A DNA stretch of 64,000 nucleotides from positions 1,807,925,967 through 1,807,989,966 of the forward strand of contig CM057450.1 in NCBI GenBank assembly GCA_016271365.2. The letters are read 5' to 3'. This DNA comes from Neoceratodus forsteri (Eukaryota > Chordata > Ceratodontiformes > Ceratodontidae). The notes beneath the pieces are model-generated. The model was given only the letters and a program-made list of their open reading frames with translations. It was not told the origin of the DNA and made no database searches. The position numbers and the translations under genes were made by a program. This document shows, piece by piece, positions 54,266 to 63,875 of this stretch. How positions within the stretch are numbered: position 1 is the stretch's first letter; every line of letters begins with the position of its first letter.

Positions 54266-54599
54266 GTAGGGGACTGGTTGTAGTAGGAACATTTTATTTT
54301 TGTTGAGGAGGGTCACAAGTTGGTGAAATGCATATAAATGTAATGTCATAGTATAGAAAACTTGAAAAGATTTCAAGAATGCATGGAAGAGCATGTTATG
54401 CTTAAGAATAGGCTAAATTGGAGCTGAACCTTGACTCGATTTGCTCAAATGGCCGTGCGATATAGTTTGTTATTCTCAGTCTTTATTAAGATATGCTTTA
54501 ATGGTGTCCTAACCTAGTGAAGTGATAGGGTTAAGTATTCACTGAACCCACACATCTTAATTTATGATCCCCAAGAGGTCCCATTTAATCAAGTAAAAC
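54266..54599. other. Unassigned spacer before DIRS-E
   Basis: No coding or repeat ends recognised. Confidence 0.4.
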
Positions 54600-54959
54600 A
54601 GAGTAGAATTCTGATCTTCGTTGAGGGTATCTCCTGCACTGGACCACACCTTTGGAACTGTCAGTGTCAGGACCGATTAGAAACTTTTTCTATCCAGGGC
54701 CACCCATGAAGACATGCAACATTGGCACCTATATAATCATTGGCGGCCCTGTTGCGTCTCAGTTCTTTCTTCCCACTGTCAGACATTCATCAGACCTACA
54801 GAGAAAAACAGCGTCATTTTCTATTATTTAAGTTTATAAATTTGTTACAACTTAGTCGATGTAGTGCTTTATGCTGTCAACCGTCTGGAACCTTCCAGAT
54901 TTAACACTCAGAAATATTTATTTTTTCGGTTTAGCATCCAGCTCTACTGCTCCACTGGT

Positions 54960-55340
54960 ATCTTTACAAGTCATAGCGATGATGCCAGACTTCTGTGATA
55001 GCGATGGCATCCCTAGCCCAGCATGCAGATCCTAGGCCAGTTTGTTGTACACCACCCTCGACTGGTAAGAATCCACCTCAGTGGCAGGCTGTGCTAGCAC
55101 CAGTATGGATAGCAGGACCAGCAGGCTGTTACCAACAGACTGTTTGGTCCTCGTTATCCACGGTGAACACCCCACCGGCCCACAAGACCCAAAGGTTGCT
55201 CGGCCTGCACTACCATGCCTCACGGACGGTATGCCCGTCTTTTATTTATTTTTTTTTTTATTGTGATCTGTCGACATCTGCAGTTGTGAGCTGCTCAGCG
55301 GGCATTGTCCACTCTTAAGGCCGTGCTAGTGTCATTCTCA
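54960..55340 (+). pseudogene. DIRS-E gag-region remnant
   Basis: Open pieces rich in Pro, Ser and Gln (for example PPQWQAVLAPVWIAGPAGCY at about 55,065-55,125) between the left repeat and the inverted RT block. The zinc finger is not recognisable. Assigned by position only. Confidence 0.35.
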
Positions 55341-55344
55341 CACA

Positions 55345-55860
55345 GAGTATAGTTTTGATTACCATCATGGCTTACATCGCTGCTGGTAACTACAGTTGTC
55401 TATGAAGTTATTCAGGTCTTGCAAGTAGAATATGGGTCTCCAGTCCCTGTCCATTTTGGAATCGAGGAAATACCTGGAACAGGACCCATTGTTTTGTTCA
55501 GTGACAGAAACTGGTTTGATAGCCCTTTTTTTTTTTTTTTTTTTTTTTAAAAAGGGAGTTCACTTCTTCCTGCAAAAAGGACAGATGTTCGGGGGGAAAG
55601 AAATGGGGGAGGGGGCTGCACCAGTGAGGTGGGCCAAAATTCAAGTGCATACCCTTTCGCCACTATGTCCAGGACCCATTCATCCATCAGAAGCTCAGTC
55701 CATTTGGATAATTGTAAGAAAATATTTTCCGTACCTCTGGGGGCAATGGTGGAGTAGGGGAAAAAAGCATTCAGGGTAAGAGAATCCCACCAGGAAGAAT
55801 GGGTGCAACCATCGGAAGCACAGATAGGTGACCAAGGGTCAGGAAGGCTACCCACCTGGC
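55345..55860 (-). pseudogene. DIRS-E RT N-terminal part, on the opposite strand
   Basis: The minus frame reads LLMDEWVLDIVAKGYALEF (about 55,690-55,625), then after a T/A run GSCSRYFLDSKMDRDWRPIF and YLQDLNNFID (55,485-55,400). These are the first two blocks of a DIRS RT (compare SDKWVLEVVSQG and YSRYFLTPKKTGEWRPILDL in DIRS-D). The next RT blocks occur on plus from 60,750. So this segment is inverted with respect to the rest of DIRS-E, or belongs to another DIRS copy. Confidence 0.75.
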
Positions 55861-56127
55861 TTGTATCAGAGCATCATATTGGAGATGGATGAATAGCTAA
55901 AGGGCACCTCCTGTGCTCCTGCAGAGTGTCCAGGCCCAGTCAAGAGGGGTAAAAGTAATGGAGTCATGGCCTCCAACGTTCCATTCCTGTGGTACTGTAT
56001 TAGGAGAACAGGTACCCATGATATTGGCTGCACCATGCAAATCCTGATCAGCTAGGTGGTAAGGGGTAGCATACAGTGATCCACCAAAGGCACAGTGGAG
56101 GTGGCCAGTGGATCCAGAGATCTTCCT

Positions 56128-56300
56128 GGATTAAGTCTCCATCACTCAATTCACACTAGTGGGATAGCGCCAGAGGCACTAGGACCAAGTGGGAGCCTAA
56201 AGTTTTCTGAAGGGTCGGCGCCGAGAGAGGTCAGATTAGCTCGCGCCTGTGTAGGCTATCTCGGCGTCGACCCTCCAACTGCCTCAGTTCCTTTTCTCCC
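56128..56300 (+). repeat. DIRS-F left inverted terminal repeat
   Basis: Complement of 60,085-60,270. Both include CTACACAGGCGCGAG or its complement and a TTTTCTGAAGGG block. Confidence 0.85.
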
Positions 56301-56479
56301 ACCGTCGAGTGCACTTGGATGTCGACGTCGCTCGTCTGCCAGAATCAAAGTTTTCGTCTGTACAACAGCAGCTTTTAATATTTTAAGTAGTAATTTCTTA
56401 TTTTACCAACAAGAAGAAGATTATGAAGAAGAAGAAGAAATTCTTTCCTGCCATCCACCGAGTCGTCCTTAGACAGTAG

Positions 56480-58640
56480 CGGTGATGGTAGGTGGACTTT
56501 GTTTGAAAGTTTTTATGGCAGAGGGACTGTGTCCAGTCCGTCACCCTTAATTAACGGGGGGGGGGTGTCTGACTATGGACAGTCCTGTGCTTGGGGGGGC
56601 CGGGGAGACAGTCCTCCGAAGCACAAATCTAGTGGTTCTGGGGATCCGGCTCTGCTTAACCTCGAGCTCCTCTTCCTTGTTGGGGGAAGAAGAATCTGTG
56701 CCGCTTGAGGTTGCCCGTTGGTATGTCTGCACGAGGAGTGTTCATCAGGAGGGGCGATGTTCCTCTTGGCCCCGCTCCTAACGGCTGCATTCTCGACTCC
56801 GAGCTCCATCTCTGTCCTGGGATGTCCGGCCTCCGAGCCGTTGGACCAGAGCCGGGTAGATTGGATCATGAATGGCGAGGTGCCCTCTTTGTGCCTTTGC
56901 CATCGTGTCAACCCCTTGTGCCTACCCCCTTCCCTTTTCCATGCAGGGACCAGCACGGGCACCACCTTTTTCCTTTTCCCTTTCTCATTATTTCCATTGA
57001 CATTTTCCTTCGGCGCCGTGGTTCGGTGCCTTGGTTGGCGCCGTGGCTCGGTGCCTTGGTCGGCACCATGCCTTGCTCGGCGCTGTGGGTCGGTGCCATC
57101 GCTCTGTGCGGTGCCATTGGTGCTCTTGTTGCTGCTGTTGGTTGTCGGCGTCAGTGGTGCTGTGGGTGTCTGGGTGGCGCCTGCACCCATGGGTGCCAGG
57201 GATGCCATGGGTGGTGCCAGGAGCACCTGTGGGTGCAAGGGGTGGTGCTGTGAGCACCCATGGGTGCCGTGGGTGCCATCGATACTAGGGGTGGCATCGC
57301 AGGTGCCCATGGGTGCCCTCGGGTGCCACTGGAGCCCTCGGGTGCCACTGGAGCCCTCGGGTGCCATTCTTGCCATGGGTATTATGGGTGCCATGGTACC
57401 ATGGGTGTTGGGGGTGCCCTCGGGTGCCAATGCTACATGGGTGCCGGGGGTGCCTGCGGATACTGCTGCAGCTCCCCGGGGGTATCGCCCAGGTTGGCAT
57501 AGGCACTGCTTGGTGCCCTCCTGTGCCACGAGTGGTGCTGGTGCCACACGGGTGCAAGTGGATGTTGTATGGCAGAATTAGTGACACATTTTTCCTTTCG
57601 GAATTTTTTTCCACAGAACTTGTGGTGGGATGTTTATCGCAGAATGAACGCCTGTTCTGCGGATTATTTTTTCCACACATCTTAGAGAGTGGTGGTCTAT
57701 GTGGGATCTTGTGTCATCCAGCAGTTTTCTGCTGATGGTACTCTGCTGTACTGCTCTGCCAGCAGAATCTCATTCTGCTCAGCACTTTCTCTGCTCCCTG
57801 CATGGTACCAAGCTCCTCGACATCCTTCCTGATGACGGAGTCTCTAGTGGCTCTGACCTAGACCTCTCTTGGAGGTCCTCCTGGGGTAGAAGTGCGTCTA
57901 GATGGGTCTTTCCCTGTCCTTCTGGTCAGTAATACAGCGGATGACTCATTTTATATACTGAAGGGCACGTCCTCTCTATCATCAGAGTCCGTGATGGAAA
58001 ATCTTTTTAGTAGTTCCTCAGTAATGGGGTCCACTGTAGTACTTCACACTGCATCCGTGGACCATACACCTCTGCGTCTGGACTTTTTGAATCGTCAAGA
58101 CAAGTTACACTCTGTGGAACATTCTAATTTAATGGTCAGGAGCCGCTCTGACTCTTCCGCTCCTTTGATAGGGGTATATAGGCCCCTTGTGATATTGCCT
58201 CTTCGGTAGCTTCTTCGGCACAGGTGGTTAATATCTCTCCAGCTGTGATTGTTAGTCTGGTCATGATTTCAGTATGGACGCTCAGGCTCCTTCTGCACTC
58301 AGATGGAGAACATCTTCGTCTTTTTGTATCAAGACATTCCTTGCAAATAGCAGCCTGAAAGCCTTGATAGGTTCGGACTAAAAATTAAAAATTATAGTTA
58401 TGTATATCACAGCACAGGGCCTAGCCAAAAATACCCGATTTACACCCCCCCCCTTTTTTTTTTTGTTGATCTGGGTTCCGCCTCAGCTCCTGAGGCGCCA
58501 TCTCCAGAGGCACGGTAAAGAGTACCTGATTTCTTCTTCCCCTAGGGGGAGTCTGATCCGGCAGCATGTATGGGTCCTCTCTTTCTCTGAGAGAGTTCTC
58601 TCATTCAGAGACCTTTCCTAGACCTAGGCGACTGCCCAGT
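56480..58640 (+). other. DIRS-F interior, left half: possible gag leftovers
   Basis: Long G/C-rich open frames on both strands here (up to 324 codons on minus, 287 on plus) come from the GGTGCC-type repeat and have low-complexity Gly/Pro/Ala/Thr composition. Frames at 57,892-58,209 and 58,400-58,621 show no motif. I do not call a gene. Confidence 0.4.
57170..57560 (+). repeat. GGTGCC-rich minisatellite in DIRS-F
   Basis: An irregular tandem array built on GGGTGCC, with longer exact pieces such as two adjacent copies of GAGCCCTCGGGTGCCACTG (about 57,322-57,360). The array may have grown from a gag codon repeat. Confidence 0.75.
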
Positions 58641-59815
58641 CTAATTCCCCTTTCTTTTTATCAGGCTTTCTTCTCTTGAGCTGAGCCTTGCAGCAGCAGA
58701 AGCGACTCTTCACCTAGTCGGAACTCGGGTTCCTACTTCCTTGCTTGCTTAATTTAACAGGCAATTTTCTCCCTCTTGACGGAAGGTCAAGTAGGTCCTT
58801 TTTCCTGAGGTAGCTTCACAAATATTCACACCTTCGGTTCCTGCGCACTGGTCCATGCCAGTCGCTCACAAAGCTATCCTCTTCAAGTGCGGGATGGAGT
58901 TGTGATGTTTGTTTTTTTTTTAGCAAACAAACTAGAATCCTTTCCTACTCTCTTCAGCGAAGCCGGAGTGGGTAGTGCCTCACCGCGTTGAGTCACTGCC
59001 TTTTTCAGTCACTTCAACAAATGGGTTAGCACTAACTTGGTCCTGCTGTGTCCCTCCTCAATGCACATCTGCCTCTATTTACCTTAGAAATCCAACCGCT
59101 TTTTTTTTTTTTTCTGTCATAATGTTTTTTTTCCACAGTGGACACATCCTCCTGTACACTTTTTCTTTGTTCCCTGAGTTCAGAGACTGCTGCTACAGTT
59201 GTACACACAGGGGCAGGATGATTCTTTCTGGAATATGCAGTGGGTAGGATCTGGTTCTACTAGACCACCACGAGAGGCTTCTAAGTCGTGCATGGCCTTC
59301 CATCAGGAAGATTTTTGTGACTAATTGGAGACCATTCTCCTTGATGGGCTAACCCCACCTGGACCCCCTTGCTCACCAAGTACGGGGTTCAAGTGCTCTT
59401 GGACCTGTTGTTTACAGTTCAGCCATGCTTGATAGTGGGGGTTTACATCTGCACTTTCCGATCCACCCTGAACCAGTAGACTTTCCCTCCGACTCTTTCA
59501 GTTCCTGAGGTCCCTTTACGTTACATTAGTACATGTCCTTGACACTATTAATTTTGGTCCTAGGCCAGACTGTGAGGCCAGGTTCTTGCCGCTCTCCTAG
59601 AGAGGTTGGGGCGTCCTGGCAGACTTTCATTTTGTGCCCGTTGCAGTCCTCTACAAAGTAGCGAGTTACAGCTCGAGCGCTTATCTTATAGGCACGATGT
59701 TCTTACAAGACAGCTCTTTTTATTAGCAGGACAGTCCTTGGCTGTCCTTTCTGAGTGAACCCTATCTCTTACCACCCTAGTCAGGGTTGTTGGTTTTTAG
59801 CTCTGTACTCTCCCA
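58640..59815. other. DIRS-F interior, right half
   Basis: No open frame of note and no DIRS domain motif recognised. T runs at 58,910 and 59,099. It leads directly into the internal complementary region. Confidence 0.4.
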
Positions 59816-59817
59816 CT

Positions 59818-59915
59818 AGCGTGAATGAGTGATGGAGACTTAGTCCAGGAAGATATGGAAATTACTTACCGTAATTATTGATCTTCTTGGACAGTCTCCA
59901 TCACTCATTCACACG
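59818..59915. repeat. DIRS-F internal complementary region
   Basis: Contains GAATGAGTGATGGAGACT and, inverted, AGTCTCCATCACTCATTC around a GAAATTACTTACCGTAATTA core, joining complements of the two element ends. Confidence 0.85.
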
Positions 59916-60084
59916 CCCACCCACTATCCCCTGGGTTCACTCGTTTTCTTTCGTGGTCTTCACGGTCCTATGGTTCAGACTGTGAGGACATTATTCTTTG
60001 ACCTTTCTTGTAAAGGCCATCTGGGCCCTCTCAGGCCCAGAAACTCAGGATGAGTTATTCTCATTAGTTACGCTGCACCTCCTC

Positions 60085-60270
60085 GGTCGACAAGGTACTG
60101 AGGCAGTTGGAGGGTCGATGCTGAGATAGCCTACACAGGCGCGAGGTGGTCTCGCGGTGCCATGCATGCATGGTCCTCTCGGCACCGGCCCTTCAGAAAA
60201 CTTTAGGCTCCCGCTTGGTCCTAGCACCTCCGGTGCTATCCCACTAGTGTGAATGAGTGATGGAGACTGT
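60085..60270 (-). repeat. DIRS-F right inverted terminal repeat
   Basis: Complement of the left repeat with scattered differences and one small insertion (GCATGCATGCAT-like). Confidence 0.85.
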
Positions 60271-60309
60271 CCAAAAAGATCAGTAATTACGGTAAGTACG
60301 TAATTTCCA

Positions 60310-60740
60310 ATTTTGGTCTCTCCAGGGGCTAGGAAAAAGCCTGAGTATTTATACATGTATAAAATCTCTTCCTGCCATGTTCGGTACACAAGAAGCAGCA
60401 CCATGTAAGGTGAACGTTCAACCTTCAAAAACTCAGAATGATTCTTGTTGCCCTCTCCGTCCCCCTTGATCCTCATGACCTCTCTGATGTGTCTGAGTGG
60501 GCTTTGAGAAGACTGGTATAAGAAAACCTGGGGTCCATAACCACCATCTGTGGTCCCCCACGGCTGCAGAGAGTATTTCTGGAGGGCAGATCTGTAGTAT
60601 AGAGATCACCTTCTCCATCGGAATCCTCCAAGAGTTTTTCTATGGCCAGAAAGTCTTTTGGAAAACACTTATAGAAGCTTCAAGCAACAACAGAGGATGG
60701 AGCTGGCAGTGGAGGCTTTGACTGTGGTGGAGGATCAGGA
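60310..60740 (-). pseudogene. DIRS-E gag C-terminal piece, on the opposite strand
   Basis: The minus frame about 60,670-60,490 reads FLAIEKLLEDSDGEGDLYTT and DLPSRNTLCSRG, then MVVMDPRFSYTSLLKAHSDT, an acidic Gag-like stretch. Its orientation agrees with the minus-strand RT start at 55,345-55,860, so both may belong to one inverted block with DIRS-F inside it. Confidence 0.45.
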
Positions 60741-61315
60741 AGTGTGCTGCAGTGGCCTGTCAACAACATAAGACTGAATCGGGAACTCCTTATCAACAAA
60801 ATGTTCCACATTATGTCAATCCAGGCTCTCATCCCAATGCTATAGCAAGGGGATTTTCTTTGTGTCATAGACACAAAAGATGTCTCTCTTCATGAAAAAA
60901 TCAGGAAGAGCGATAGACAATAACCTCTGCTTTACACTATTGAGTGAACATTTTGAGTTTTGTATCCTATCTTTCATCGACCCCCACAAATATTTACTAG
61001 GTGTTTAGGGTAGAAGCTGCTACCTTTAGAAGAAAAGAGCTTTTTGTCTTCTCTGATTTCGATGATGGGTTGCTAAAAGCCCAGTCTATGGAGGTGGCTC
61101 AGTACACACTGTCCAGTACATTACATTTGTTCGCGGACTTGGGGATTACAGTGAAGATGACAGAATCAGTCCTGGCTCCTTGTCAAATTCTGCAATCCAT
61201 TTGTACAGAATTTGACATGACACTGGACAGGGTCTTCCTGCCTCCTGTCAGGACAGAAGATTTAGTAACCCAGGCTCAGATGGTACATGAGAGCCACTCT
61301 GTACCAGCCTGAATA
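60740..61315 (+). pseudogene. DIRS-E reverse transcriptase, second part
   Basis: Reads LNRELLINKMFHIMSIQALI, PML, a stop, QGDFLCVIDTKDVSLH (first catalytic Asp), then a degraded palm. The frame at 61,001-61,312 reads FVFSDFDDGLLKAQSMEVAQ, equivalent to FPYLDDWLI with the DD pair kept, then FADLGITVKMTESVL and LQSICTEFDMTLDRVFLP. Many substitutions. Confidence 0.75.
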
Positions 61316-61810
61316 GCGCACCATCTCCTGAGTTTCATGGCTGCCGCCGTCTCAGTGGTGCCATTGGTCTGGCTTTATATGCGCATTCCTCATAGGACAC
61401 TCCATATACATTGGGATCAATGGAAGGGCAACCTGGACTGCAATATTCTGGTCATGCCACCTCTCCACATCACTTTAAGGTAGTGGATGGACCACCTGCA
61501 CCTTCTACAGGGAGTTCCTTTCTTTCTCCGACTTTGGGACAGGTTTTGGCCACGGCTGCCTCAGAATCTGGTTGGGGTGTCCACATGGGGCACAGCATGA
61601 ACCATGAGGTTTGAGTCAGCCTGGGCCCAGTTCTCCTTACCAATGTTTGGAGATGGGGGTAGTCGTTCTTGGTCTCCAGGCCTTTGAAAAGCAAATTAGT
61701 CCAAGTCCTTTATTAGTCAAAATGAACAGTGTCTGTGTCATGCACTTTATTAACAGCCAAGAGGGCACCTGGTCTTACTCCCCCTCTGTAGAAAAGCAAT
61801 GAAAGTCTGA
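61316..61810 (+). pseudogene. DIRS-E connection and RNase H
   Basis: The connection is seen as HLLSFMAAAVSVVPLVWLYM with frame breaks (61,320-61,385). RNase H shows ASESGWGVHMGHSMNHE (61,560-61,610) and LEMGVVVLGLQAF with the Glu (61,640-61,685), then LLVKMNSVCVMHFINSQEGT, where the usual TDN is MNS, so one catalytic Asp is lost. Confidence 0.7.
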
Positions 61811-61959
61811 GAATGGACAATATCTCATGGCCTTCAACTATTTTGTGTGTTTTTCCCTGGTATCCCACACAACCTCAAGGACTGTCCCAAGTTGGTCCCT
61901 TTCAATGGAGCATGAGTGGGAACTACTGACATACTTACTGAATGACCTCTTCAAACGAT

Positions 61960-62337
61960 AGGGTCATCTGGAGGTGGATTTGTTTGCATCTCTGCACAAC
62001 GCAGAGCTGCTTCATTTTTGTTCATTCACTCTCGGCCCGGGGTTTTTTTCTATGTCATGCACTGTCCATATCCTGGACAAGGAGGTTTCTTTATAGATTC
62101 CCTCCTATACCCTTCATTCATAAGTTTCTACTGAAACTATAGGTGGAGCATACCACCCTTATACTGGAGATTCCTTTTTGGCCTTGCCAGATTTGGTTTG
62201 TACTTCTGCTGCAGTTGGCATTGGAGCATCAATTAAGCTTCCCTTTTGTAAAAACTGTGCTGACACAAGCCGGGGAGTCCTTGGTGCATCTGGATCTACG
62301 ATCCCTGCATCTTCATGCATGGCTGCTGAAATCATAA
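61960..62337 (+). pseudogene. DIRS-E Dam-like methyltransferase domain
   Basis: The frame near 61,965 reads GHLEVDLFASLHNAELLHFC. After a frame change, RRFLYRFPPIPFIHKFLLKL (62,080-62,140) and a TLILEIPFWPCQIWFVLLLQ block (62,155-62,215) correspond to the FPP and IAPxW parts. DLFA-N and FPP are clearer here than in the other copies. Confidence 0.65.
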
Positions 62338-62339
62338 AA

Positions 62340-63420
62340 CTTTCCTGGACAGTTGTCCAGGGGTTTTTTTTTGTTTTTTTTTTGTCCAGAATACACTCGG
62401 ATGGTTATTTGTTTGCCATGCCAAGGTGCTTGCGGTGACCTGAGTATCTTTTTCTTTTAAAATTATTAGCACTCAGCTTTTACCATCTTCCAGCACCCTT
62501 GTCTGTCCACTAGCATTTTATCTCCAACCCCAGTGCGCTTTCCCTGCAACGGACAGCCTACCGGGGCCTCTTTCTTGGGGTATCCTGTACACTTCCAAAT
62601 GCCTGGTGCATGGGCGTACCATTGCAGCTTGAATCCTCGTGGTTTCTACTGCTTCTGTAACCAGTGTAATGCCTTCTTTGCTTTATATTAGAATGCATTT
62701 CTTTTTAATTTTGCTGAGTGTTTTTTACCTGTCCATACCTCAGTTTTAACCTACTGTGGCTGATAATGTTAGTTTACTTGGGCACTATGCCCTTTCAGCC
62801 TCTGTTGTTTACTTACTTGGGCACAGTGCCCTTTCAGCTTTTGTTCGCATATATGTGGCTTCTGGAACCATCTGATGCCGTTTTCAATTTTATTTCAGTG
62901 GAGCAGGAGTCCTGCATTTCCTTGCCCTGTTATCATTAGTGGTGCTTATGAAAAGTTGTTGGTTTGCTACAAGATGTGGTGTTTTCCTCCAGCCTCGGCA
63001 CTCTAGGGCAGTTTTCTGCCACATCCTTTGTTCTCCCTCACAGTACCCTGGACCATGGCGTTTCTGCCCAGCACTCTTTTTTTTTTTTTCTTCCCCCTTT
63101 GTCCATACAGGTCTGGGTGTCCTGTCCTTCTATGCCTCCTGCCTGTCCTTGGCATGTGGCCTCCTTAGTATTCTTTCTGCTGTCAAGAATGGGGGTAGCA
63201 CTTCCCATTACAGTCTGTGGTACATGACCATTTCTTTGCCCTGCTGGGTTTCTAAACTAGTGCCCTGCTAGCATCCATGGGTTGTTTTCATGTTTCCCAT
63301 ACCCTTCAGCCATCTTCTCTTGGGGGCACATGGGTGCTTTTTGTTCGGTCTAACAGGAGCTTTGAGTATTTTCATATCAGCCATCGCCATCCTTCCAGGA
63401 TACCCAAGTACTACTTGGAA
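62340..63420. other. DIRS-E decayed recombinase region
   Basis: The tyrosine recombinase should lie here, but no SARRISELQ, HSTRG or KHY block could be read. A short direct repeat (ACTTGGGCAC..TGCCCTTTCAGC) occurs at about 62,776 and 62,815. T runs at 62,365-62,385 and 63,078-63,090. Confidence 0.4.
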
Positions 63421-63424
63421 ATCA

Positions 63425-63530
63425 TTCCAAAGATGTGGACCAAAGGAGATATCCTAGATGAAGATAGAACAGCTACTCACTGTAAAAGAAGATCTTTGAA
63501 AGAATCTCCTCCATTTGGCCACAGTGCACC
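63425..63530. repeat. DIRS-E internal complementary region
   Basis: GGAGATATCCTAGATGAAGA pairs with the left end near 54,610-54,635; CAGCTACTCACTGTAAAAG and CTCCTCCATTTGGCCACAG pair with the right end near 63,820-63,870. Diverged. Confidence 0.65.
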
Positions 63531-63875
63531 TGCCCGCCTTCCCCTTTCTGCGCCACTGATTGGCTGTTAATTATGTACTGCCTGGTTTGGGAATGTCGAT
63601 CTATACTTCAGAGTGTTACCTGCCAGTTCCATGCTTCTCCCTGTGTGCCTGGTAGTGGTTTGGCCTCCTAGTTCCACATGGTTTGTGGCCCTCTGAGCTG
63701 TTATGCAGCAGGGAACTGAGGAGCAATGGGCCACCCACGATTATATAGGCGCTGATGTTGCACATCATTGTGGGCGGCCCCCGCTAGCACAAGTTGCCGA
63801 TGGCATACAGTTCCAAAGGTGTGACCCAGTGGAGGTGATTTCCTCAAAAATCTGTTACAGTGAATAACTGTTCTT

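Larger units (their letters stand above)
56119..60309 (+). mobile_element. DIRS-F, non-autonomous DIRS nested in DIRS-E
   Basis: Inverted terminal repeats at about 56,128-56,300 and 60,085-60,270: CACTAGTGGGATAGC and CTGCCTCAGTTC on the left pair with their complements at about 60,240 and 60,092. The internal complementary region at about 59,818-59,915 pairs in its first half with the left end (AGTCCAGGAAGAT against ATCTTCCTGGATT) and in its second half with the right end (ACTTACCGTAATTA against TAATTACGGTAAGT). The 3.5 kb between has no recognisable RT, RH, MT or YR. Orientation is set by the position of the complementary region next to the right repeat. Confidence 0.82.
54600..63875 (+). 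mobile_element. DIRS-E retrotransposon, host of DIRS-F
   Basis: Inverted terminal repeats at about 54,600-54,790 and 63,680-63,875: ACCACACCTTTGGAACTGT on the left pairs with ACAGTTCCAAAGGTGTGAC at 63,809, and CCTATATAATCATTGGCGGC pairs with the complement near 63,735-63,760. An internal complementary region at about 63,425-63,530 pairs in its first part with the left end and in its second part with the right end (TACTCACTGTAA against TTACAGTGAATAAC). About 5.1 kb excluding DIRS-F. RT, RH and MT remnants are recognisable; the recombinase is not. Strongly decayed, so older than DIRS-D. Confidence 0.82.

Noticed and set aside
56573..57581. Long open frames on both strands (324 and 287 codons)
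   Set aside because: They overlap each other and coincide with a GGTGCC-rich array; composition is low-complexity Gly/Pro/Ala/Thr with no domain, so they are by-products of the repeat.
354..63875. Endogenous retroviruses or LTR retrotransposons as source of the RT and RNase H pieces
   Set aside because: Terminal repeats are inverted, not direct; there is no protease or DDE integrase, and a tyrosine recombinase follows RNase H, which fits DIRS.
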